From an uncultured Acidimicrobiales bacterium (GTDB lineage Bacteria > Actinomycetota > Acidimicrobiia > Acidimicrobiales > Bin134): a DNA stretch of 64,000 bases. A model generated the notes under the pieces. That model was not told the origin of the DNA. It saw only the letters and a program-made list of their open reading frames with translations, and did not search any database. Made by a program: the position numbers and the translations under genes. The stretch covers positions 2,895,954 to 2,959,953 of the forward strand of contig OX638350.1 in the NCBI GenBank assembly GCA_951813325.1, written 5' to 3'. Below are positions 8,452-19,500 of this stretch, piece after piece (within the stretch, counting starts at the first letter, position 1; each line of letters begins with the position of its first letter).

Positions 8452-9621
8452 CTAGGCATCGAGGTCGCCGAGGAGGGCGGCGAACTCGGCAAGGGGTACC
8501 GCGGTGGCGTCGCTGCGAGCCTGAGTCTGGTCGCCGCCGTAGACGATGGCCGCCGAGGAGATGCCGGGGACCGTGCGCTTGATGCGGCGCAGCCCGGCGA
8601 ACCAAGCCCCGGCGAGGGTGGCGCCGGACTTGATCTCGACGGCGGCGAGGCCGACCGGAGTCGGATACAACAGGTCGCACTCGAGGCCGTCGGACGTGCG
8701 GAAGAACGACAGCTCGGCGTAGCGGGCGTGGTTGTGCGAGTGCTTGACCGCCTCGCAGATGGCGGCGTTTTCGAACAACGGGCCGCGCAGCGGGTGGACG
8801 GCAAGTTGCTCGCCGCTGCGAATGCCGATCAGATAGCTTGCCAGACCGACGTCGGCGAAGTAGAGCTTCGGCGCTTTCGTGAGGCGCTTGCGGATATTGG
8901 TGTGGTACGGCGGCAGGCGGAACACGATGTCACTCGCTTCGAGGACACCCAGCCACTTGCGAGCTGTCGGCTGCGATACTCCGGCATCAGCGCCGATGCC
9001 GGACAGGTTCACAAGCTGACCGACCCGGCCGGCGCACAACCGGATGAACCGGCGAAAAGCGGCGAGATCGCGGATCCCGCCAATCCGCTGCGCATCGCGT
9101 TCCACATAGGTCACCAGGTAGTCGGCGAGCGCTTGCGTCGGGTTGAGCCCCTGGTCGTGAATCCGGGGATAGCCTCCCGAGTACAAGATCTCATCGACGG
9201 CGTCGGACGCCCCGGCGAGGCGACGCTCGGCGAGCGTGAACGGCAACAGGCGCAGCAATGCTGTGCGACCGGCGAGCGACTGGCTGATCGTCGACGTCAG
9301 GCCAAACTGCTCACTGCCCGTGAGCACGAATTGCCCGTTGCGGCGGTCCTCGTCGACGAGGACCTGCAAATAGGACAGCAGGCTCGGAACACGCTGTATC
9401 TCGTCGAGCACGGCGCCGCCGGGGAATTGCGCCAAGAAGCGCCGCGGGTCCGACTCGGCGAACTCGCGGGTCTCGGGATCCTCAAGGTTGGCGTAGGCCA
9501 GGTCAGCGAAGGCGCTCCGGCACAACGTCGTCTTGCCCGATTGGCGCGGGCCGGTAACCGTGACAATCGGATACTGCCCGAACAGATGCAGAAGATGCGG
9601 AACAATCTCTCGCTCAATCAC
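8452..9621 (-). CDS. AAA ATPase with C-terminal DUF4143 domain
   Basis: A 389-residue ATPase. The N-terminal AAA domain has Walker A GPRQSGKTTL (about residues 24-33) and Walker B GGAVLDEIQRVPSLL; a sensor-like LTGSEQFGL follows. The C-terminal DUF4143 region contains VNLSGIGADAGVSQPTARKW (helix-turn-helix-like), a long FRLPPYHTNIRKRL segment and the ending EIKSGATLAGAWFAGLRRI, which in this family resembles a degraded restriction-nuclease-like core (ExK). The family is common in accessory DNA; its function is unknown. GTG start. It is isolated on the minus strand, with no partner gene within about 80 bp. Confidence 0.88.
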   Translation of the reverse strand: MIEREIVPHLLHLFGQYPIVTVTGPRQSGKTTLCRSAFADLAYANLEDPETREFAESDPRRFLAQFPGGAVLDEIQRVPSLLSYLQVLVDEDRRNGQFVLTGSEQFGLTSTISQSLAGRTALLRLLPFTLAERRLAGASDAVDEILYSGGYPRIHDQGLNPTQALADYLVTYVERDAQRIGGIRDLAAFRRFIRLCAGRVGQLVNLSGIGADAGVSQPTARKWLGVLEASDIVFRLPPYHTNIRKRLTKAPKLYFADVGLASYLIGIRSGEQLAVHPLRGPLFENAAICEAVKHSHNHARYAELSFFRTSDGLECDLLYPTPVGLAAVEIKSGATLAGAWFAGLRRIKRTVPGISSAAIVYGGDQTQARSDATAVPLAEFAALLGDLDA

Positions 9622-10041
9622 AATCTCAGACTACTAAACCCCGCAAATTCAAAGTACTAGCTTCAATCTACTGGTCACCTTTGCGTGTCCCGACCCTGGC
9701 AAACACCTCTGACCGGACCCCGTTTCTTGGTCCAGGCGATGTTTTCCCCGCTTGTTGGACTGCGGCGGCAAGTCGACGCTCCTCCGCCCGAAATCAGGTT
9801 TGAATGGATTGGGAAGAAAATCGAAGAGGTCTTCCATGACCCCATTGAACCCGTATTTGCTGCACTAGATGTCCGCACTACGCACTAAGGGCGTTAGCGG
9901 ATAGGCGTTGACCTGCGGAAACGCTCGACGTCTCGGCTGCATCCCCGACATTGTGGCCAGCGGATATGCTGGCGAACACAGCTATAGGAACAAAGTGCGC
10001 CGAAAGCCCGACCACCTATCCGCACGACCCCTAAGTGTCTC
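9622..10041. other. Non-coding stretch with weak inverted repeats
   Basis: I see no convincing gene here. Short frames exist on both strands but none has a ribosome-binding site or recognisable protein. GCGGATAGG at 9897-9905 has an inverted copy at 10015-10023, and 9957-9972 can form a small hairpin (CCAGC, 6-nt loop, GCTGG). The inverted copies and the adjacent transposase fragment suggest an old mobile-element scar. Confidence 0.4.
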
Positions 10042-10143
10042 CTAAGGCCTCCCCCCGCCGTAAACCGATGCCATCGCCACAGCCTTGAACTCCTTGGTGA
10101 ATCGCCGCCTAGACCTCTCAATCAGCTTGTCCATCTTCACCAT
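10042..10143 (-). pseudogene. Remnant of an IS3-type transposase OrfA N-terminus
   Basis: A 33-codon minus-strand frame starting ATG at 10143 reads LIERSRRRFTKEFKAVAMAS, which resembles the start of IS3-family OrfA proteins (R-R-R-F-T-x-E-F-K). It is not followed by the remaining helix-turn-helix or leucine-zipper region and ends at TAG after a few unrelated residues. I read it as a decayed insertion-sequence fragment next to the giant repeat gene. The match is short. Confidence 0.4.
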
Positions 10144-10582
10144 TGACCTGGATACCCCTAATCGAGGTGACCCCCCAAAGGGGATGCTCAATCCTCCTCT
10201 TTGCCCTGTTGAGCTCGTTGGGCTCGGTGTCGCAGGGCTTCAGGCACGGCCCGGCTACCAACCGGTTTGCGAGCGGGCTTCCCACTCATCGGCCGCAGCG
10301 TTCGCAGCGCTGGCCGCTTGCTGCCAGCCAACCGCCGCAGAGCCGGCCGAAGCCCCCGAACCCGCCAACCCGGACCCTGAACGGCCACCAAAACCCAGAG
10401 ACCCCGCCTCCCCGACCAGCCCCAAGCCCAGCTGTGCCTGTGACCACCGGCCCGACGGCGCCCCACAACCACGGCCACCCCCACAAACCCACACCCCCCA
10501 CAGCAAGCTCCCCCCACGGCGCGCGCCGAACCGGCGGGCGTGGGTCTTGCCAAGCGCATGGCGGATCGTTAGCTTGCCTTCC
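10144..10582. other. Upstream region of the giant gene; C-rich, G-poor leader
   Basis: About 440 bp without a supported gene. From roughly 10320 to 10520 the plus strand is strongly C-rich and G- and T-poor, with many CCC and CCAC runs. The giant gene's reading frame is open through this region but codes for a proline-rich low-complexity stretch without a start signal, so I treat it as untranslated. No clear -10/-35 pair or ribosome-binding site is visible before 10583. Confidence 0.45.
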
Positions 10583-13500
10583 ATGAACAGAACCGCGCTG
10601 GCCAAAGCACCTTTGGGGCTGCTGGCCGTTTTGTTCCTGCTGGTCGCCGGACTAGCAGCCAAAGCCACCGCACAAGGCGGCACCGCCTTGTCGTTCGGAT
10701 CGGCGTCGGTGGCTGATCAGTCCTATACGCAGAACACGGCGATCACGGCTTTGACGCTGCCAGCGGCGAGCGGGGGCACAGCACCGATAGCCTATTCGCT
10801 GAGCCCGGCTTTGCCCGCGGGCCTGACCTTCGACACCACCACACGGGTGTTGTCGGGCACCCCCGAGGTCGCCCGAGCAGCCACCGAATACACCTACACC
10901 GCCACCGACGACGCCGACGACGAGGCATCGACCACCTTCGACATCACCGTAACCGCTGATGACCCCAATCGGGCGGTGACCATATCGGACACCGCGCTGC
11001 GGGCCTTGATCGAAACCGAGCTGGGCAAGACCAGCGGCGCCACCATCACCGAGGCCGACATGGCTACCCTCACCGAAATCACCGAGACCAGCGCGGGCGT
11101 GGCCGACCTCACCGGCTTGAAATACGCCACCGCCCTCACCACCCTCGAGCTCGGCAGCGGCACCATCTCCGACCTCTCCCCGCTCACCAGCTTGGTCACC
11201 CTCACCACCCTGGGCCTCGCCTCCAACTCGATATCGGACGTCTCGGATCTGTCCGGGCTGACCGCCCTCACACACCTGGACCTCGCCTACAACTCGATCT
11301 CCGACGTCTCGGATCTGTCCGGGCTGACCGCCCTCACATACCTGGACCTCGCCTACAACTCGATCTCCGACGTCTCGGATCTGTCGGCGCTGACCGCCCT
11401 CACACACCTGGACCTCGCCTTTAATTCGGTGTCGGTGTCGGACGTCTCGGATCTGTCGGCGCTGACCGCCCTCACACACCTGGACCTCGCCTACAACTCG
11501 ATCTCCGACGTCTCGGATCTGTCGGCGCTGACCGCGCTCACCGACCTGGACCTCGGCTCCAACTCGATCTCCGACGTCTCGGATCTGTCGGCGCTGACCG
11601 CGCTCACCGACCTGGACCTCGGCTCCAACTCGATCTCCGACGTCTCGGATCTGTCGGCGCTGACCGCGCTCACACACCTGAACCTCCACGACAACTGGGT
11701 GTCGGACGTCTCCGCGCTGTCGGGGCTGACCGCCCTCACATACCTGAACCTCCACAACAACTTGGTGTCGGACGTCTCCGCGCTGTCGGGGCTGACCGCC
11801 CTCACCACCTTGAGCCTCGGCAATTTTTCTATCGGCAATTCTGTGGGCAATAATTCGGTGTCGGACGTCTCCGCGCTGTCGGCGATGACCGCCCTCACAT
11901 ACCTGGACCTCTGGTCTAATTCGGTGTCGGACGTCTCCGCGCTGTCGGGGCTGACCGCCCTCACCACCCTGTTGCTCAACGACAACTCGATCTCCGACGT
12001 CTCCGCGCTGTCGGCGATGACCGCCCTCACCACCCTGTTGCTCAACGACAACTCGATCTCCGACATCTCAGATCTGTCGGCGCTGACCGCCCTCACACGC
12101 CTGGACCTCGCCTCCAACTCGATCTCCGACATCTCAGATCTGTCCGGGCTGACCGCCCTCACACACCTGGACCTCCACAACAACTCGATCTCCGACATCT
12201 CCGCGCTGTCGGCGATGACCGCCCTCACACACCTGTACCTCCGGTCTAATTCGGTGTCGGACGTCTCAGATCTGTCGGCGCTGACCGCCCTCACCACCCT
12301 GGACCTCGCCTCCAACTCGATCTCCGACGTCTCAGATCTGTCGGCGCTGACCGCCCTCACCACCCTGTTGCTCAACGACAACTCGATCTCCGACATCTCG
12401 GATCTGTCCGGGCTGACCGCCCTCAGAAGCCTGGACCTCGGCTCCAATGCGGTGTCGGATGTTGGGCCGTTGGTGTCGAATTCGGGGTTGGGTTCGGGCG
12501 ACTCGGTGGTGTTGGAGCGCAACCCGCTGAGCACCACGGCGACGGGCACCGATATTCCTGCTTTGGTGGCTCGGGGCGTGAGCGTTGATGACGATCCGGT
12601 GTCGCCGGCGAAGCCGGCTGCTCCGGCGAAGCCTGGTGCGGTCGGGGGTCATGGGCAGGTGTCGTTGAGCTGGGCGGCGCCCGCGAACGGCGGATCGGCG
12701 ATCACCGGGTGGCGGTACTCGCAAAAGGCCGGCAGCGGCGAGTTCGGGGGGTGGGTCGATGTGGCCGACAGCGCTGCGGGCGACACCAACGCGTCGGGCT
12801 ACACCGTGACAGGTTTGGTGCACGGCGCCTCCTATGTGTTCCGGGTGCAGGCGGTCAACGCCGTCGGCGCAGGCGGCGTATCAGCCGAGTCCGACGCCAC
12901 AACTACCGACGCGGCCGCGGTCACAATAGCGATCACCTCTGATGCGGGCAGCAACGACACATACCGCGCAGGCGATGTCATCGAGGTCACCGCCACGTTT
13001 GGGGGCGCGGTGACGGTGACCGGCACCCCCCAGATCGCCCTGGATGTGGGCGAAGACGTGCGCCAAGCCGCCTACACCTCGGGGTCGGGGACGGTTGATC
13101 TGGTGTTCACCTACACCGTCACAGCAGGCGACGCCGACGCCGACGGGATCTCGGTGGCCCAAGACGCCCTCGCGCTCAACGCCGGCGCCATCGTCGACAC
13201 CGACGGCGACAACGCCGAGTTGTCGCATATCGCGATCGGCGACGACCCGGACCACAAAGTCGACACCACCCTCCTGTCATTCTGGCCGGCGTCGGTGGCT
13301 GATCAGTCCTATACGCAAAACACCGCGATCACGGCTCTGGCGCTGCCCGCGGCGAGCGAGGGCACAGCGCCGATAGCCTATTCGCTGAGCCCGGCTGCGC
13401 CCGCGGGCCTGGTATTCGACGCCGCCACGCGCCAGTTGTCGGGCACTCCCGAGGTCGCCCGGACGGCCACCGCATACACGCTGGTCGCCACCGACGCTGT

Positions 13501-16500
13501 CGGCGACGAAGCATCGGTCGCCTTCGACATCACCGTAACCGCTGATGACCCTGATCGGGCGGTGACCATACCGGACACCGCGCTGCGGGCGTTGATCGAG
13601 ACCGAACTGGGCACAACCAGCGGGACGGTCATCACCGAAGGCGACATGGCCACCCTCACCGAAATCTCCGAGACCAACGCGGGCGTCGCCGACCTCACCG
13701 GCTTGAAATACGCCACCGCCCTCACATACCTGGACCTCGCCTACAACTCGATCTCCGACGTCTCGGATCTGTCCGGGCTGACCGCGCTCACATACCTGGA
13801 CCTCGCCTCCAACTCGATCTCCGACGTCTCCGCGCTGTCCGGGCTGACCGCCCTCACATACCTGGACCTCGGCTCCAACTCGATCTCCGATATCTCCGCG
13901 CTGTCGGCGCTGACCGCCCTCACACACCTGGACCTCCACGACAACTGGGTGTCGGACGTCTCCGCGCTGTCGGCGATGACCGCCCTCACATACCTGAACC
14001 TCCACAACAACTTGGTGTCGGACGTCTCCGCGCTGTCGGCGCTGACCGCCCTCACCACCTTGAGCCTCGGCAATTTTTCTATCGGCAATTCTGTGGGCAA
14101 TAATTCGGTGTCGGACGTCTCCGCGCTGTCGGCGATGACCGCCCTCACATACCTGGACCTCCGGTCTAATTCGGTGTCGGACGTCTCCGCTCTGTCGGCG
14201 CTGACCGCCCTCACCACCCTGTTGCTCGACGACAACTCGATCTCCGACATCTCAGATCTGTCGGCGCTGACCGCCCTCACCACCCTGTTGCTCGACGACA
14301 ACTCGATCTCCGACATCTCAGATCTGTCCGGGCTGACCGCCCTCACACACCTGGACCTCCACAACAACTCGATCTCCGACATCTCCGCGCTGTCGGCGAT
14401 GACCGCCCTCACACGCCTGGACCTCCACAACAACTCGATCTCCGACATCTCAGATCTGTCGGCGCTGACCGCCCTCACCACCCTGTTGCTCAACGACAAC
14501 TCGATCTCCGACATCTCCGCGCTGTCGGCGATGACCGCCCTCAGAGGCCTGGACCTCAACGACAACTCGATCTCCGACATCTCGGATCTGTCCGGGCTGA
14601 CCGCCCTCACACACCTGGACCTCAACGACAACTCGATCTCCGACATCTCGGATCTGTCCGGGCTGACCGCCCTCACACACCTGGACCTCAACGACAACTC
14701 GATCTCCGACATCTCGGATCTGTCCGGGCTGACCGCCCTCAGAGGCCTGGACCTCGCCTCCAACTCGATCTCCGACATCTCGGATCTGTCCGGGCTGACC
14801 GCCCTCAGAGGCCTGGACCTCGCCTCCAACTCGATCTCCGACATCTCCGCGCTGTCGGCGATGACCGCCCTCACACGCCTGGACCTCGCCTTCAACTCGA
14901 TCTCCGACATCTCCGCGCTGTCGGCGATGACCGCCCTCACACGCCTGGACCTCGCCTCCAACTCGATCTCCGACATCTCCGCGCTGTCGGCGATGACCGC
15001 CCTCACACACCTGGACCTCGCCTCCAACTCGATCTCCGACATCTCCGCGCTGTCGGCGATGACCGCCCTCACCACCCTCGAGCTCGGCGGCGGCACCATC
15101 TCGGACATCTCCGCGCTGTCGGCGATGACCGCCCTCACACACCTGGACCTCGCCTCCAACTCGATCTCCGACATCTCCGCGCTGTCGGCGATGACCGCCC
15201 TCACACACCTGGACCTCGCCTCCAACTCGATCTCCGACATCTCCGCGCTGTCGGCGATGACCGCCCTCACACACCTGGACCTCGCCTCCAACTCGATCTC
15301 CGACATCTCCGCGCTGTCGGCGATGACCGCCCTCACACACCTGGACCTCGCCTCCAACTCGATCTCCGACATCTCCGCGCTGTCCGGGCTGACCGCCCTC
15401 ACACACCTGGACCTCGCCTTTAATTCGGTGTCGGTGTCGGACGTCTCGGATCTGTCCGGGCTGACCGCCCTCACATACCTGGACCTCGCCTACAACTCGA
15501 TCTCCGACGTCTCGGATCTGTCCGGGCTGACCGCGCTCACATACCTGGACCTCGCCTCCAACTCGATCTCCGACGTCTCCGCGCTGTCCGGGCTGACCGC
15601 CCTCACATACCTGGACCTCGGCTCCAACTCGATCTCCGATATCTCCGCGCTGTCGGCGCTGACCGCCCTCACACACCTGGACCTCCACGACAACTGGGTG
15701 TCGGACGTCTCCGCGCTGTCGGCGATGACCGCCCTCACATACCTGAACCTCCACAACAACTTGGTGTCGGACGTCTCCGCGCTGTCGGCGCTGACCGCCC
15801 TCACCACCTTGAGCCTCGGCAATTTTTCTATCGGCAATTCTGTGGGCAATAATTCGGTGTCGGACGTCTCCGCGCTGTCGGCGATGACCGCCCTCACATA
15901 CCTGGACCTCCGGTCTAATTCGGTGTCGGACGTCTCCGCTCTGTCGGCGCTGACCGCCCTCACCACCCTGTTGCTCGACGACAACTCGATCTCCGACATC
16001 TCAGATCTGTCGGCGCTGACCGCCCTCACCACCCTGTTGCTCGACGACAACTCGATCTCCGACATCTCAGATCTGTCCGGGCTGACCGCCCTCACACACC
16101 TGGACCTCCACAACAACTCGATCTCCGACATCTCCGCGCTGTCGGCGATGACCGCCCTCACACGCCTGGACCTCCACAACAACTCGATCTCCGACATCTC
16201 AGATCTGTCGGCGCTGACCGCCCTCACCACCCTGTTGCTCAACGACAACTCGATCTCCGACATCTCCGCGCTGTCGGCGATGACCGCCCTCAGAGGCCTG
16301 GACCTCAACGACAACTCGATCTCCGACATCTCGGATCTGTCCGGGCTGACCGCCCTCACAGGCCTGTACCTCAACGACAACTCGATCTCCGACATCTCGG
16401 ATCTGTCCGGGCTGACCGCCCTCACACACCTGGACCTCAACGACAACTCGATCTCCGACATCTCGGATCTGTCCGGGCTGACCGCCCTCAGAGGCCTGGA

Positions 16501-19500
16501 CCTCGCCTCCAACTCGATCTCCGACATCTCGGATCTGTCCGGGCTGACCGCCCTCAGAGGCCTGGACCTCGCCTCCAACTCGATCTCCGACATCTCCGCG
16601 CTGTCGGCGATGACCGCCCTCACACGCCTGGACCTCGCCTTCAACTCGATCTCCGACATCTCCGCGCTGTCGGCGATGACCGCCCTCACACGCCTGGACC
16701 TCGCCTCCAACTCGATCTCCGACATCTCCGCGCTGTCGGCGATGACCGCCCTCACACACCTGGACCTCGCCTCCAACTCGATCTCCGACATCTCCGCGCT
16801 GTCGGCGATGACCGCCCTCACCACCCTCGAGCTCGGCGGCGGCACCATCTCGGACATCTCCGCGCTGTCGGCGATGACCGCCCTCACACACCTGGACCTC
16901 GCCTCCAACTCGATCTCCGACATCTCCGCGCTGTCGGCGATGACCGCCCTCACACACCTGGACCTCGCCTCCAACTCGATCTCCGACATCTCCGCGCTGT
17001 CGGCGATGACCGCCCTCACACACCTGGACCTCGCCTCCAACTCGATCTCCGACATCTCCGCGCTGTCGGCGATGACCGCCCTCACACACCTGGACCTCGC
17101 CTCCAACTCGATCTCCGACATCTCCGCGCTGTCCGGGCTGACCGCCCTCACACACCTGGACCTCGCCTTTAATTCGGTGTCGGTGTCGGACGTCTCGGAT
17201 CTGTCCGGGCTGACCGCCCTCACATACCTGGACCTCGCCTACAACTCGATCTCCGACGTCTCGGATCTGTCCGGGCTGACCGCGCTCACATACCTGGACC
17301 TCGCCTCCAACTCGATCTCCGACGTCTCCGCGCTGTCCGGGCTGACCGCCCTCACATACCTGGACCTCGGCTCCAACTCGATCTCCGATATCTCCGCGCT
17401 GTCGGCGCTGACCGCCCTCACACACCTGGACCTCCACGACAACTGGGTGTCGGACGTCTCCGCGCTGTCGGCGATGACCGCCCTCACATACCTGAACCTC
17501 CACAACAACTTGGTGTCGGACGTCTCCGCGCTGTCGGCGCTGACCGCCCTCACCACCTTGAGCCTCGGCAATTTTTCTATCGGCAATTCTGTGGGCAATA
17601 ATTCGGTGTCGGACGTCTCCGCGCTGTCGGCGATGACCGCCCTCACATACCTGGACCTCCGGTCTAATTCGGTGTCGGACGTCTCCGCTCTGTCGGCGCT
17701 GACCGCCCTCACCACCCTGTTGCTCGACGACAACTCGATCTCCGACATCTCAGATCTGTCGGCGCTGACCGCCCTCACCACCCTGTTGCTCGACGACAAC
17801 TCGATCTCCGACATCTCAGATCTGTCCGGGCTGACCGCCCTCACACACCTGGACCTCCACAACAACTCGATCTCCGACATCTCCGCGCTGTCGGCGATGA
17901 CCGCCCTCACACGCCTGGACCTCCACAACAACTCGATCTCCGACATCTCAGATCTGTCGGCGCTGACCGCCCTCACCACCCTGTTGCTCAACGACAACTC
18001 GATCTCCGACATCTCCGCGCTGTCGGCGATGACCGCCCTCACACACCTGGACCTCAACGACAACTCGATCTCCGACATCTCGGATCTGTCCGGGCTGACC
18101 GCCCTCACACACCTGGACCTCAACGACAACTCGATCTCCGACATCTCGGATCTGTCCGGGCTGACCGCCCTCACACACCTGGACCTCAACGACAACTCGA
18201 TCTCCGACATCTCGGATCTGTCCGGGCTGACCGCCCTCAGAGGCCTGGACCTCGCCTCCAACTCGATCTCCGACATCTCGGATCTGTCCGGGCTGACCGC
18301 CCTCAGAGGCCTGGACCTCGCCTCCAACTCGATCTCCGACATCTCCGCGCTGTCGGCGATGACCGCCCTCACACGCCTGGACCTCGCCTTCAACTCGATC
18401 TCCGACATCTCCGCGCTGTCGGCGATGACCGCCCTCACACGCCTGGACCTCGCCTCCAACTCGATCTCCGACATCTCCGCGCTGTCGGCGATGACCGCCC
18501 TCACACACCTGGACCTCGCCTCCAACTCGATCTCCGACATCTCCGCGCTGTCGGCGATGACCGCCCTCACCACCCTCGAGCTCGGCGGCGGCACCATCTC
18601 GGACATCTCCGCGCTGTCGGCGATGACCGCCCTCACACACCTGGACCTCGCCTCCAACTCGATCTCCGACATCTCCGCGCTGTCGGCGATGACCGCCCTC
18701 ACACACCTGGACCTCGCCTCCAACTCGATCTCCGACATCTCCGCGCTGTCGGCGATGACCGCCCTCACACACCTGGACCTCGCCTCCAACTCGATCTCCG
18801 ACATCTCCGCGCTGTCGGCGATGACCGCCCTCACACACCTGGACCTCGCCTCCAACTCGATCTCCGACATCTCCGCGCTGTCCGGGCTGACCGCCCTCAC
18901 ACACCTGGACCTCGCCTTTAATTCGGTGTCGGTGTCGGACGTCTCGGATCTGTCCGGGCTGACCGCCCTCACATACCTGGACCTCGCCTACAACTCGATC
19001 TCCGACGTCTCGGATCTGTCCGGGCTGACCGCGCTCACATACCTGGACCTCGGCTCCAACTCGATCTCCGACGTCTCCGCGCTGTCCGGGCTGACCGCCC
19101 TCACATACCTGGACCTCGGCTCCAACTCGATCTCCGATATCTCCGCGCTGTCGGCGCTGACCGCCCTCACACACCTGGACCTCCACGACAACTGGGTGTC
19201 GGACGTCTCCGCGCTGTCGGCGATGACCGCCCTCACATACCTGAACCTCCACAACAACTTGGTGTCGGACGTCTCCGCGCTGTCGGCGCTGACCGCCCTC
19301 ACCACCTTGAGCCTCGGCAATTTTTCTATCGGCAATTCTGTGGGCAATAATTCGGTGTCGGACGTCTCCGCGCTGTCGGCGATGACCGCCCTCACATACC
19401 TGGACCTCCGGTCTAATTCGGTGTCGGACGTCTCCGCTCTGTCGGCGCTGACCGCCCTCACCACCCTGTTGCTCGACGACAACTCGATCTCCGACATCTC

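Noticed and set aside
9685..9888. A 67-codon plus-strand frame between the DUF4143 gene and the giant gene
   Set aside because: No ribosome-binding site, no recognisable motif, and overlapping frames of equal quality on the other strand.
10085..10582. Upstream extension of the giant gene's frame
   Set aside because: The frame is open but begins inside the transposase remnant region, is proline-rich low complexity, and would bury the signal peptide that starts exactly at 10583.
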